Source: Promicromonospora sukumoe
GTDB taxonomy: Bacteria; Actinomycetota; Actinomycetes; Actinomycetales; Cellulomonadaceae
Direction of reading: 5' to 3'
Assembly: GCF_014137995.1 (NCBI RefSeq)
Contig: NZ_JACGWV010000001.1
Coordinates: 1,302,001-1,366,000, forward strand
Length of the DNA stretch: 64,000 bases
The notes under the pieces were generated by a model that saw only the letters and a program-made list of their open reading frames with translations, ran no database searches and had not been told where the DNA came from. Below, piece after piece: positions 16,488-25,156 of the stretch (position 1 is its first letter; every line of letters begins with the position of its first letter). Position numbers and translations under genes: made by a program.

Positions 16488-16508
16488 ATGTACGTGAACC
16501 ACGCATGA
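16488..16508 (+). CDS. Six-codon upstream reading frame (MYVNHA) coupled to dctQ
   Basis: ATG 16488 has AAGGGG nine bases upstream, a better-placed ribosome site than the one for the dctQ start at 16505, which has none. The frame reads Met-Tyr-Val-Asn-His-Ala and its TGA overlaps the dctQ ATG as ATGA (16505-16508). A translated leader that re-initiates at dctQ is the simplest explanation. It is short enough to be chance. Confidence 0.4.
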   Translation: MYVNHA

Positions 16509-17083
16509 AGCACGGCCTGAGACGACTCGTTGCTCTGCTCACCGGCGTGGAGCTCGCCATCGCGTGCCTGGCCACGGCCCTGATCTTCGTGCTTATCCTG
16601 TTCCAGGCGGCGCAGCGCTACCTGCCCGTGCCGCAGATCATCTGGGCGGGCGAGCTGTCGCAGTTCGGGCTGATCTGGCTGACGTTCGTCGCGGCCGGCG
16701 TGCTGGTCACCCGCAACGGCCACATCGCCATCCAGCTCATCGACAACGTGCCCGGCCCCCTCGTGGCGCGCGTGGTGCAGACGCTCGCCATGGTCCTGGT
16801 CGCGGTCATCTCCGCGGCCTTCACCTGGGCGTGCTGGGAGCTGGTGCACTCCGCGGGCTTCCTCACCTCGCCCGCGCTGCGGCTGCCGATGTCCTGGGTC
16901 TACGCGCTCGTGCTGGTCGGCCTGGTCAGCGCGACCGTCCGCGCGGCGGTCGGCGCGGTGCAGATCGCCTGCTACGGGCCGCCGCCGCCCGACCACGCGG
17001 GCCTCCACGACGAGCTGGGTCCGGGCGCGCTCGCCGCGCCCGCGGGCCCGCCGGCAGGCCCGGCCGAGAGCGAGGGCCCGTGA
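16505..17083 (+). CDS. TRAP transporter small permease (DctQ-type)
   Basis: 192 residues with four predicted membrane helices (about 10-32, 48-66, 85-107, 128-150) and the family core WAGELSQFGLIWLTFVAAGVLVTRNGHIAI, matching the E-x-x-R/F-x-x-x-W region of DctQ proteins. The C-terminal tail (about 35 residues) is Pro/Gly/Ala-rich and cytosolic. It pairs with the large permease to drive Na+-coupled uptake. Stop and next start overlap (TGATG, 17081-17085). The start at ATG 16505 lacks its own ribosome site and is probably reached by coupling from the six-codon leader frame. Confidence 0.88.
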   Translation: MKHGLRRLVALLTGVELAIACLATALIFVLILFQAAQRYLPVPQIIWAGELSQFGLIWLTFVAAGVLVTRNGHIAIQLIDNVPGPLVARVVQTLAMVLVAVISAAFTWACWELVHSAGFLTSPALRLPMSWVYALVLVGLVSATVRAAVGAVQIACYGPPPPDHAGLHDELGPGALAAPAGPPAGPAESEGP

Positions 17084-18357
17084 TGACCTCGCTGCTCCTG
17101 CTGATCACCATCATGGTGCTGCTGACCCTCCGCGTCCCGGTCGCGTTCTCGTTCCTCGGGCCCGGCCTGGGCTACCTGCTCGTCGAGGGCCAGTCGCTCG
17201 GCCTGCCGATGCGGCTGGTCGCCGACGCCACCGGCAACTTCGTGCTGCTGGCCATCCCGCTGTTCATCCTGCTCGGCGTGGTCGCCAACCACGCGGGCAT
17301 CGCGGACCGCCTGTTCGACTTCGCGCTCGCCCTGTTCGGCCGGGTGCGCGGCGGGCTCGGCTACGTGAGCGTCGGCGTCAGCCTCGGCTTCTCCTGGATG
17401 AGCGGCTCCGCCGTGGCCGACGCCGCCGCGCTGAGCAAGGTCGAGATCCCGCCGATGCTGCGCGCCGGCTACTCCCGGCGGTTCGGCCTCGGCGTCGTGG
17501 GTGCGTCCGCGCTCATCGCGCCGGTCATGCCGCCGAGCATCCCGGCCGTCATCTTCGCGGGCCTCGCGACCGTGTCCACGGGCGCGCTGTTCGCGGCGTC
17601 CGTGGTGCCGGCGCTCCTGATGGTCGTCGGCCTCTGCGTGGTGGTGTTCCTGCTGGTCCGGCGTCAGCCCAACATCCGGCACGTCGGGTTCTCATGGGGG
17701 CGCGTGGGCGAGACCGGCAAGCGGGTCGTGCTGCCGCTGGGGGCGCCCGTGGTCATCCTCGGCGGCATCCTGGGCGGCCTCTTCACGCCGACCGAGGCCG
17801 CCGCCGTCGGCGCCGCGTACATGATGGCGCTCGGCTTCGCCTACCGCCGGCTCAGCGTCCGGGACCTGCCCAAGATCTTCGTCGAGACCGCGCTGACCAC
17901 GGCCGCGATCATGCTGATCGTCTCGTCGGCCGCGCTGCTCGGGTACGTGCTGGCCCTGGAGCGGGTACCCCAGGCGCTGGCCGAGCTCGTGCTCGGGATC
18001 ACCGACGACGGCACGGTCTTCCTGCTGCTGGTGCTGCTCCTCATGCTGGTGCTCGGCACGGTCGGCGACGCGACCCCGATCCTCGTGCTCGTCGTGCCGA
18101 TCCTGATGCCGATCGCCACCGCCCTGGGCGTCGACCCGCTCGTGCTCGGCGTCGTGATGATCATCTCGCTGATGATCGGCCTGCTCACGCCCCCGGTCGG
18201 CACGGTCCTCTTCGTCCTCAGCTCGACCCAGAAGGTGCCGGTCGCCGAGGTCTTCTGGGGCACCCTCCCGTTCATGGTGCCGCTGACCCTGTGCTGCGTC
18301 CTGATCATCTTCTTCCCCGGCCTCGCCACCTGGCTGCCGGGCGTGCTCGGCCTCTGA
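17083..18357 (+). CDS. TRAP transporter large permease (DctM-type)
   Basis: 424 residues with about twelve hydrophobic segments. DctM landmarks are present: LLAIPLFILLGVVANHAGIADRLF, GLGYVSVGVSLGFSWMSGSAVADAAAL (the SGSA region linked to ion and substrate binding), VVGASALIAPVMPPSIPAVIF, and LFTPTEAAAVGAAY. It is the transport channel of the TRAP system, working with the small permease and the DctP-type lipoprotein. It sits second in an operon whose enzymes act on shikimate-type acids, which argues for quinate/shikimate as cargo. Confidence 0.92.
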   Translation: MTSLLLLITIMVLLTLRVPVAFSFLGPGLGYLLVEGQSLGLPMRLVADATGNFVLLAIPLFILLGVVANHAGIADRLFDFALALFGRVRGGLGYVSVGVSLGFSWMSGSAVADAAALSKVEIPPMLRAGYSRRFGLGVVGASALIAPVMPPSIPAVIFAGLATVSTGALFAASVVPALLMVVGLCVVVFLLVRRQPNIRHVGFSWGRVGETGKRVVLPLGAPVVILGGILGGLFTPTEAAAVGAAYMMALGFAYRRLSVRDLPKIFVETALTTAAIMLIVSSAALLGYVLALERVPQALAELVLGITDDGTVFLLLVLLLMLVLGTVGDATPILVLVVPILMPIATALGVDPLVLGVVMIISLMIGLLTPPVGTVLFVLSSTQKVPVAEVFWGTLPFMVPLTLCCVLIIFFPGLATWLPGVLGL

Positions 18358-18373
18358 CCCGAAAGGAACCCTC

Positions 18374-19393
18374 ATGAACGTTCGTCGCACCGCCGCCGCG
18401 AGCGCGGCCGTGGTCCTGCCCCTCGCCCTGCTCACCGCCTGCGGTGGCACCGGGCCCGACGACGCCGCCGGAGGCGGCGAGGTCGTGCTGACGCTCGCCC
18501 ACAGCTACACCGAGGACCAGCCGCAGCACGTCTGCGGCGCCCAGGTCATCAAGGAGGAGGCCGAGGCCGCCGACGTCGGGATCACCGTCGAGGTCTACCC
18601 CAACAGCCAGCTCGGCGGGGACGCCGACCGGATCGCGTCGGTGCAGGCCAGCGACGTGGACATCGACATCCAGGGCGCCTCGGCGCTCGCGGCCGTGTAC
18701 GAGCCGGCCGGCGTCGTGGACGCGGTCTACGTGTTCGACGACGCCGCGCACCTCGCCCGGTTCTTCGCCGACGGCTCGGCCGACCAGCTCGCGGCCGACT
18801 TCAAGGAGGCCTCCGGGGGCGTGTCGATCCTCGGCGCCTGGTCGGCCGGGGCCCGGCAGTTCACCGCGGACCGGCCCATCCGCGAGCCCGCGGACCTCGA
18901 CGGGCTGCGCATGCGGTTCCCGGGCTCCGCGCAGTACCTGCTCAACGCCCAGGCCCTGGGCGCGCAGGCCACGGAGGTCGCCTACGAGGAGCTGTACCTC
19001 GCCCTGCAGCAGGGGGTCGTCGACGGGCAGGAGAACCCGCTGACCAACATCCACGCCAGCAACCTCGTCGAGGTGCAGGAGTACCTGAGCATGTCCGACC
19101 ACGGGCAGAACTCGAACCTGATCGTGGCCGCGCCGTCGTACGACGCCGAGCTGGACGACGACCAGCGCGCCGCCCTGGACGCGGCCGTCGCGGCCGCCGT
19201 CGAACGCATGCCCGGCTGCGTGGACGAGGCCGAGCAGGAGATCCTCGACGCCTGGGCGCAGGAGGGCGCCGTCGAGATCGTCGACGACGTGGACCAGGAG
19301 GCGTTCGCGGAGCGGACCGACGCCTGGTTCCAGGAGAACCTGCAGGGCGACTCGCTCGTGGTCTACGAGGCCATCCGGGGCTCCGCGCAGTGA
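18374..19393 (+). CDS. TRAP transporter substrate-binding lipoprotein (DctP-type)
   Basis: 339 residues. A lipoprotein signal (MNVRRTAAASAAVV ... LTAC, Cys at about 23) anchors it outside the membrane, as needed in an organism without an outer membrane. Family features follow: LTLAHSYTEDQPQHVCG, EVYPNSQLGGDADRIASVQ, DLDGLRMRFPGSAQYLLNAQALGAQATEVAYEELYLALQQGVVDGQENPLTNI. The Arg in LRMRFPG normally binds the carboxylate of the ligand, consistent with an organic-acid substrate. AAAGGAA precedes ATG 18374. Its stop overlaps the next start as GTGA. Confidence 0.92.
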   Translation: MNVRRTAAASAAVVLPLALLTACGGTGPDDAAGGGEVVLTLAHSYTEDQPQHVCGAQVIKEEAEAADVGITVEVYPNSQLGGDADRIASVQASDVDIDIQGASALAAVYEPAGVVDAVYVFDDAAHLARFFADGSADQLAADFKEASGGVSILGAWSAGARQFTADRPIREPADLDGLRMRFPGSAQYLLNAQALGAQATEVAYEELYLALQQGVVDGQENPLTNIHASNLVEVQEYLSMSDHGQNSNLIVAAPSYDAELDDDQRAALDAAVAAAVERMPGCVDEAEQEILDAWAQEGAVEIVDDVDQEAFAERTDAWFQENLQGDSLVVYEAIRGSAQ

Positions 19394-20322
19394 CGCCGCG
19401 CGGCCGGGACGAGCGGCCCGGGCGCCGGTACCGGGTGGCGCTCCTGGGCAACGGCATCGGGGCCTCGCTGTCGCCCGCGCTGCACGTGGCGGAGGCGCGG
19501 CACCTCGGCCTCGACTACACCTACCGCACGGTCGACCTCCTCGGCCGGGCGCGGGTGGACCTGGGCGCGGAGCTCCGCCTGCTGGAGGACGCCGGGTACG
19601 CCGCCACCAACGTGACCCACCCCTACAAGCAGGCCGTCCTGGAGCACGTGACCGACCTCAGCCCCACCGCGCGGCGCCTCGGCTCCGCCAACCTGGTGCT
19701 GCTCGACGGCGGCCGCCGCACCGCGCACAACACCGACCAGCCGGGGTTCCGGGGCGCGCTCGCGGGGTTCCTCGGGGACGACGGCGCCCGGGGCACAGTT
19801 CTCCAGGTCGGCGCCGGGGGAGCGGGGCGCGCCACCGTCGCCGCCCTGCTCGACCTGGGGGTGGGCACCGTCGTCGTGCACGACGCCGACCCGGCGGCCG
19901 TCGCGACCCTGCTCGACCGGTTCACCGACGCCGTCGGCCCCCAGGGCTCCGGACCGCCCCGGCTGCTGGGCAGCGGCGGCCGGCTGGAGCACTGGCTGCC
20001 CCGGGCCGACGGCGTCGTGCACGTGACCCCGGTCGGCATGGCCGAGCACCCCGGGGTCGCGTTCGACGTCGGCCGGCTCGGCCCCGCGGCCTGGGTCGCC
20101 GAGGTGGTCTACCGGCCCCTGGAGACGGAGCTGCTGCGCCGCGCGCGGGCGCGCGGCCTGGCGACGCTCGACGGCGGCGGCATGGCCGTGGGCCAGGCCG
20201 TCGAGAGCCTGCGCCTCATCACCGGCCTCGAACCCGACGCCGCGCGCATGCACGCGCACTTCCGCCGGCTCGTCGCCGGCCCCGACACCTCAGCCGCACC
20301 CGACCCCCTGGAGGAGGCCTGA
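19390..20322 (+). CDS. Shikimate/quinate dehydrogenase (AroE family, catabolic type)
   Basis: 310 residues from GTG 19390. Motifs: GIGASLSPALH (substrate), NVTHPYKQAV with the catalytic lysine, HNTDQPGF with the partner aspartate, nucleotide loop VGAGGAGRA, and DGGGMAVGQAV with the conserved Gln. All active-site residues of the AroE fold are kept. Placement between a TRAP uptake system and a dehydroshikimate dehydratase argues that it works in the catabolic direction, oxidising shikimate (or quinate) with NAD+, like QsuD-type paralogues, not in aromatic biosynthesis. The cofactor loop was not used to decide NAD versus NADP. Confidence 0.88.
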   Translation: MTPRGRDERPGRRYRVALLGNGIGASLSPALHVAEARHLGLDYTYRTVDLLGRARVDLGAELRLLEDAGYAATNVTHPYKQAVLEHVTDLSPTARRLGSANLVLLDGGRRTAHNTDQPGFRGALAGFLGDDGARGTVLQVGAGGAGRATVAALLDLGVGTVVVHDADPAAVATLLDRFTDAVGPQGSGPPRLLGSGGRLEHWLPRADGVVHVTPVGMAEHPGVAFDVGRLGPAAWVAEVVYRPLETELLRRARARGLATLDGGGMAVGQAVESLRLITGLEPDAARMHAHFRRLVAGPDTSAAPDPLEEA

Positions 20323-20323
20323 C

Positions 20324-22249
20324 ATGCGCAGGTCCATCGCGACCGTCTGCCTCAGCGGCAGCCTGGAGGACAAGCTCCACGCCTGCGCCGACGCCGGGTT
20401 CGACGGCGTCGAGATCTTCGAGCCCGACCTCGTCGTCACCGACCGCAGCCCCGAGGAGATCCGGGCGCTCGCGGACCGGCTCGGCCTGAGCCTGGACCTG
20501 TACCAGCCGTTCCGCGACTTCGAGGGCGTGGGCCCCGGCCAGCTCGAGGACAACCTGCGCCGGGCCCGGGCGCGGTTCGAGACCATGCGGCGCCTCGGCG
20601 TCGGCACCGTGCTGGTGTGCAGCAACGTCGCGACCGCCACCACCGGCTCCGACGAGGTGGCGGCCGAGCAGCTGCGCCACCTGGGCGACCTCGCGGCGTC
20701 GTACGGCGTCCGCGTGGCCTACGAGGCGCTGGCCTGGGGCCGGTACGTGGACGACTACCGGCGCTCCTGGGAGATCGCGCGGCTCGCCGACCACGAGGCG
20801 GTCGGCGTGTGCCTGGACAGCTTTCACATCCTCTCGCGCGGGCACGACCCCGCCGGGATCGAGGAGATCCCGGGGGAGAAGATCTTCTTCGTCCAGCTCG
20901 CGGACGCCCCGGCGCTCACCATGGACGTGCTCTCCTGGAGCCGGCACCACCGGCTGTTCCCCGGCGAGGGGGCGTGGGACCTCGGGCGGTTCGTCACCCA
21001 CCTCGTCCGAGCGGGGTACACCGGGCCGCTGTCGCTGGAGGTCTTCAACGACGTCTTCCGGCAGACCGACACCCGGCGCACCGCCCGGCACGCCCTGCGC
21101 TCCCTCGTCTGGCTGGAGGATCGGGCGGCCCGGCTCCTGGCCGACGACGACGGCGCCGGCGACGGTTCCGCGGGCGAACGCGCAACGGCCGCCGGGGTCG
21201 CGCTCGACCGGATCGCCGACGTGGACGTGCCCACGGGCTACGACTACGTGGAGATCAAGGCCGAGGACACCGGCGAGGTCGAGGTGGTGCTCGACCAGCT
21301 CGGGCTGTCCTTCCGGGGCCAGCACCGGACCAAGCCGGTGCGCCTGTGGTCGTCGGGCGGCGCGCGGATCGTGCTCAACGAGCAGCACGCGCGGGACCTG
21401 AAACCGCACCTCGCGGGGATCGGCCTCGGCGTGGCCGACGCGGGCGCGGCGAGCGACCGGGCCAGGGCCCTGGCGGTGCGGGCGGCACCCCGCCGCACCC
21501 AGGCCGGGGAGGCCGACCTGGCCGGGTTCGTGGCGCCGAGCGGGCTCGAGGTGTTCCTGAACGACCGGCGCACCGAGACCGACGCCGGCCCGGAGCCCGC
21601 CTGGGCCGCCGAGTTCCACCGCGGCCGCCCGGGCGGCGCCGGCGAGATCGCCGGGATCGACCACGTCAACGTCTCGCACGGCTGGGACACCCACGACGAG
21701 GCGGTGCTCTTCTGGACCACCGTGCTCGGGCTGGAGCGGCCGACGGCGACCGAGGCCGCCGGCCCGCAGGGACTGGTCCGCAGCCAGGTGGTGCGCACGC
21801 GGGACGGCGCCGTGCGCATCTCCCTGAACGTCGGGCCCGTCGCCGTCTCCCACCCGCAGCACGTCGCCCTGGCCTGCACCGACATCTTCGAGGTCGCCCG
21901 CCGGGCGCAGGACCGCGGGCTGCGCAGGGTGCCGGTGCCCGACAACTACTACGACGACCTACGGGCCCGGTTCGGGCTCGACGACGCGACGCTGGACCGC
22001 CTGCGCGACCACCAGCTCATGTACGACCGCTCGGCGGCCGGCGAGTTCTGGCACTTCTACACGCCCCCGGTCGGGCGGGTGTGCTTCGAGGTGGTCCAGC
22101 GCGGCGGCGCCTACGACGTCTACGCCGGGGACAACACCCCGGTGCTCCTCGCGGCCCAGGACCGCCTGGACCGGGAGGCTGCCGGGGCTAGCGGGACGAC
22201 GCGTCGTCGTCCGCCGCCGGCGGGTCGTCCACCAGCCGCGGGTCCGTGA
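20324..22249 (+). CDS. quiC: 3-dehydroshikimate dehydratase, two-domain (QuiC-type)
   Basis: 641 residues. Residues about 1-275 are a sugar-phosphate-isomerase/AP-endonuclease-2 type TIM barrel (FDGVEIFEPDLV, VAYEALAWGRYVDDY, VGVCLDSFHIL, FFVQLADAP, GPLSLEVFND) carrying the metal ligands for dehydration of 3-dehydroshikimate to protocatechuate. Residues about 300-620 resemble 4-hydroxyphenylpyruvate dioxygenase, with the metal triad His (IDHVNVSH), His (HVALACTD) and Glu (VCFEVVQ). This fusion is the known QuiC1 layout. It is the last gene of the operon and starts one base after the dehydrogenase stop. Its last 62 bases, a Pro-rich tail, overlap the convergent gene. Confidence 0.88.
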   Translation: MRRSIATVCLSGSLEDKLHACADAGFDGVEIFEPDLVVTDRSPEEIRALADRLGLSLDLYQPFRDFEGVGPGQLEDNLRRARARFETMRRLGVGTVLVCSNVATATTGSDEVAAEQLRHLGDLAASYGVRVAYEALAWGRYVDDYRRSWEIARLADHEAVGVCLDSFHILSRGHDPAGIEEIPGEKIFFVQLADAPALTMDVLSWSRHHRLFPGEGAWDLGRFVTHLVRAGYTGPLSLEVFNDVFRQTDTRRTARHALRSLVWLEDRAARLLADDDGAGDGSAGERATAAGVALDRIADVDVPTGYDYVEIKAEDTGEVEVVLDQLGLSFRGQHRTKPVRLWSSGGARIVLNEQHARDLKPHLAGIGLGVADAGAASDRARALAVRAAPRRTQAGEADLAGFVAPSGLEVFLNDRRTETDAGPEPAWAAEFHRGRPGGAGEIAGIDHVNVSHGWDTHDEAVLFWTTVLGLERPTATEAAGPQGLVRSQVVRTRDGAVRISLNVGPVAVSHPQHVALACTDIFEVARRAQDRGLRRVPVPDNYYDDLRARFGLDDATLDRLRDHQLMYDRSAAGEFWHFYTPPVGRVCFEVVQRGGAYDVYAGDNTPVLLAAQDRLDREAAGASGTTRRRPPPAGRPPAAGP

Positions 22250-23156
22250 GCAGGCCGGGGATCAGCTCCGCCACCACCGGTCCGGGCACGTCGGGCAGCA
22301 GCTCGTCGGCCTCCAGCTCGGTCTCCAGCTGCTCCTCCAGCTGGTCGTGGCCGGCGACGGGCTCGGGCCGCTCGCCGGTCCCGATCCGCTCCAGGTAGGT
22401 GCGTCCCGCCGCCCGGACGGCCGCCACGACCTCGCCGGAGGTCAGGTCGCCCGGCGCACGGCCGAGCTGGGGCAGCACGGCCCGGCGCTCGGCCGCCGCG
22501 CGCAGGCTCGCCGCCTGCGACTCCGCCCGCTCCGGTCCCGCCGACAGGTTCTGCGCCATCCGCAGCGGCAGCACCTCCACCTCGATGCCCCGTTCGAGCG
22601 CGACCTGCTCGACGGCGGCCACCAGGGCCTCCTGGTAGGCCGCCTCGTCCCGCTGGGACAGGGCGTCGACCGCGTCCCGGTCGGCCATGGCCGACCGGGT
22701 CAGCGGGTGCTGGGGCCCGAACGTCTCGTGCAGCTCGCGGATCTGCTCGTCGAGCCGGCTGTACTCCGCCCAGCCGTCCACGCCGAACCGGGCCAGGACC
22801 TCGCCCGCGTCGACCCAGAGCTGGACCGCCGGGGCGGCATCGTTCCCGTCAGATCCGGCGTCGACCGTCTCGGCGTCCGCCGCGCGGTCCCCGGGCTCGA
22901 GCGTGCTGTGCAGCCGCAGCGTCAGCGCGATCTCGTCGGCGAGCTCGACGGCCAGCTCCAGGTCGGCGGTGACGTCCGGGACCAGCCCGTCCTCGACGTC
23001 CAGCCGGGTCGTGGTCGGCGCGGCCGTCGGCGCCTCCGCCCCGGTCAGGGACCTGCCGGCGTACGTCCTGCCCACGGGTCGCGTGGTGGTGGCGTCGTCG
23101 GCGGTGCTCGGGGCTGTCGGCTCGTCGTCGAGCCGGCGGGTGTCGCTCGTGGTCAT
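22188..23156 (-). CDS. Hypothetical acidic cytosolic protein
   Basis: 322 residues from ATG 23156, chosen for GGAGG seven bases upstream. No signal peptide or membrane segment. Residues 1-60 are Thr/Ala/Asp-rich and probably disordered; the middle is helical (LELAVELADEIALTLRL, EYSRLDEQIRELHETFGPQHPLTRSAMADRDAVDAL, EAAYQEALVAAVEQVALERGIEVEVLPLRMAQNL); the end is again acidic and Pro-rich. I do not recognise a family. The HETFGPQHPLTRSAM stretch recurs in tetratricopeptide-like proteins but no clear repeat is seen. It converges on quiC with a 62-base overlap. Confidence 0.6.
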   Translation of the reverse strand: MTTSDTRRLDDEPTAPSTADDATTTRPVGRTYAGRSLTGAEAPTAAPTTTRLDVEDGLVPDVTADLELAVELADEIALTLRLHSTLEPGDRAADAETVDAGSDGNDAAPAVQLWVDAGEVLARFGVDGWAEYSRLDEQIRELHETFGPQHPLTRSAMADRDAVDALSQRDEAAYQEALVAAVEQVALERGIEVEVLPLRMAQNLSAGPERAESQAASLRAAAERRAVLPQLGRAPGDLTSGEVVAAVRAAGRTYLERIGTGERPEPVAGHDQLEEQLETELEADELLPDVPGPVVAELIPGLLTDPRLVDDPPAADDDASSR

Positions 23157-23458
23157 CGGTGTTCCTCCGGTCGGCGTCATACGTCTCCCTGGGGTCCTGA
23201 CGAGGACGGGGCGGACGGACGCGTCGTACGCGAATGGTGCGCCTCGCCCTCCCGAGCCGGGGCGCGGTGCGTGCACCGTGCGAGCGGAGAGGGATGCGGA
23301 ACGGAGGCAGGCCGTCTGCTTGACCCGGGGGCAACAGTACCCTCACCGGTGCGCCGGGGTGACGAAAAATGCCGTGACCTCCCGGAACGCGCCCCGAAAA
23401 CGGGACACGCGCCAAAAAAATGTGCCAGGCGAACCCGTGTCCCGCCTAGGGTGAGTCG
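23157..23458. promoter_or_regulatory. Divergent promoter region, 302 bp
   Basis: No gene is visible. TAGGGT (23447-23452) ends six bases before ATG 23459, consistent with a leaderless start for the flavin-binding protein. CGGGACACG (23401-23409) and CGTGTCCCG (23436-23444) form a spaced 9-bp inverted repeat bracketing an A-run, a candidate operator. The rest is G+C-rich without clear signals. Confidence 0.4.
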
Positions 23459-23977
23459 ATGCGCGAGACACCCGACGAGCTGAACCGGCTCCAGACCCTC
23501 CTCGATGCCTCCCTCTCCCGCTCGACGACCCATCTGCGGTCCATCGTCGACGAGCACACGATGACCGCCGAACAGGTCACCCAGGTGCTGACCGGCATGT
23601 GCACCCTCGCCCTGTCCACGGTCACCGCCACGGGCGAACCGCGGATCAGCGGTGCGGACGGGCACTTCCTGCACGGCGAGTGGTACTTCGGCACCGCGCG
23701 CAGCGCCGCCAAGGCGCGGCACCTCACCGCGCGTCCCGCGGCGAGCGTCGCGCACATGCGCGGCGAGGACCTCGGCGTGTTCGCGCACGGCACGGTCGAG
23801 GTGCTCAACCCCGAGGGCGGCGAGCCCTCCGACCGCTGGCCGGAGGCGCTCGCCTACCTCAAGGAGTTCTACGGCGACGACGCGTTCGACTGGGACCGGG
23901 ACGTGGTCTACTTCCGGCTCCGTCCGCACTGGATGACGGTCTACGCGCCGGACGTCGCCAAGCTCCTGGCCGCCTGA
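23459..23977 (+). CDS. Pyridoxamine 5'-phosphate oxidase-fold flavin-binding protein
   Basis: 172 residues. An N-terminal helical part (residues 1-45) precedes the split-barrel: MCTLALSTVTATGEPRISGADGHFLHGEWYFGTARSAAKARHLTARPAASVAHMRGEDLGVFAHGTVEVL. This is the usual order of strands in PNPOx-like, FMN- or F420-binding proteins of actinobacteria. Members reduce or bind small cofactors and xenobiotics; the specific reaction is unknown. The start ATG 23459 is probably leaderless. It stands alone, divergent from a hypothetical gene and convergent with the pentapeptide protein. Confidence 0.82.
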   Translation: MRETPDELNRLQTLLDASLSRSTTHLRSIVDEHTMTAEQVTQVLTGMCTLALSTVTATGEPRISGADGHFLHGEWYFGTARSAAKARHLTARPAASVAHMRGEDLGVFAHGTVEVLNPEGGEPSDRWPEALAYLKEFYGDDAFDWDRDVVYFRLRPHWMTVYAPDVAKLLAA

Positions 23978-23997
23978 CGACGCCCGGCCCGCCGCCG

Positions 23998-25056
23998 CTA
24001 GGCCTCGGACCGGGCGATGTCGCCCCGGGTCCAGTCGGGGAGCAGGTCGTCGTAGAACGCGCTGACGTCGTCGGCCGGCGTGTCCTGCGGCGACTGCCCG
24101 GAGAAGCCGCCCGGGCACCCGGGGGCCGGCATCTTCCAGACGCCGCCGGCGACGAGCTGCGTGCCGACCTGCGGGAACCGGTCGAAGTCGCAGCGCTCGC
24201 CGTACTCTCCGCACTGGACGCGGCCGCCGTCGGGCAGGTCGGAGTAGGAGGAGACCTGCTGCAGGTCGCCCCCGCGGCGGGCCTGGTCGAACCCCGTGTC
24301 GCAGTCGATGGCCGTCCAGTCGCCCGAGGCGTCCTCGGCGGACGCGCCGACCTGGAGGCCGGTCATCGAGACCCGGCTGAGGGTGAACGCCGAGGCCGCC
24401 TCCGGGTCGGCCTCGACCCGGACGCCGTCGAGGCTCGTGTCCACGAAGGACGTGTCACCCTCTGGCGACCGGAACATCGACCCGAACAGCACCGCGCCGT
24501 CGAAGGTCGCGCCGTCGAGGTTGCCGCCGATCGACGCCGCCGGCGCGAAGAGGTTGACGGCCGACACCCCTTCGAGCGAACCGTCCACGAGGAGCGCGCC
24601 GGTGAGGTTGGCGCCGTCGAGGCGCGCGCCCGTCAGGTCCGCCCCGGTGAAGTCGGCGCACGTCTCCACGCTGTTCCGCGCCCAGCCGCCCGTGGCCTCG
24701 TAGTGGACCGGGCAGCCCAGGTCCATCCCCGACAGGTCGGCGTCGCGCAGGTTCATCCCGCGGAACGGCTTCACGCCGTCGGGGGCGTCGCGGATCGTCT
24801 CGCGGATGAACTGCACGTTGGCCAGCACCTGGTCGCGTTCGGCGCGCTCGGTCTCGACGGCCTGGGTCTGCTGCTCGCGCCGGTCGTCGATCCACGCCTG
24901 GTAGCCCGCCAGCAGCAGGCCGACGACGAGGCTGGACACCACGCCGATCGCCACGTCGATGACCCACCGCCGGTCGGGTCGCGGCTCGGCCGGCTCGGAC
25001 GGCGGTGCGAACGAGGGCTCCGGACGCGGCGGAGCCTCCTCGAGAACTGTTCCCAT
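23998..25056 (-). CDS. Membrane-anchored pentapeptide-repeat protein
   Basis: 352 residues from ATG 25056; a TTG three codons earlier (25065) is an alternative, and neither is ideally spaced from the GGAGG upstream. A Pro-rich cytosolic N-terminus leads to one membrane helix (about 30-52, VIDVAIGVVSSLVVGLLLAG), then a charged coiled stretch (RREQQTQAVETERAERDQV). Pentapeptide repeats A(D/N)LxG run from about residue 95 to 170 (NLRDADLSGMDLG, ADFTGADLTGARLDGANLTGALL). The C-terminal region holds five cysteines and is not recognised. The repeats form a right-handed beta-helix; role unknown. It diverges from the MBL hydrolase gene. Confidence 0.78.
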   Translation of the reverse strand: MGTVLEEAPPRPEPSFAPPSEPAEPRPDRRWVIDVAIGVVSSLVVGLLLAGYQAWIDDRREQQTQAVETERAERDQVLANVQFIRETIRDAPDGVKPFRGMNLRDADLSGMDLGCPVHYEATGGWARNSVETCADFTGADLTGARLDGANLTGALLVDGSLEGVSAVNLFAPAASIGGNLDGATFDGAVLFGSMFRSPEGDTSFVDTSLDGVRVEADPEAASAFTLSRVSMTGLQVGASAEDASGDWTAIDCDTGFDQARRGGDLQQVSSYSDLPDGGRVQCGEYGERCDFDRFPQVGTQLVAGGVWKMPAPGCPGGFSGQSPQDTPADDVSAFYDDLLPDWTRGDIARSEA

Positions 25057-25156
25057 GTCGTGCAAGAACCTCCATCAGATCGAACAAAGCCGACATAGTG
25101 TGACGAAACGCCCGACGGTGCGCAACGAAATCCGGTCCGTGTGCTTGGGTCGGTGC

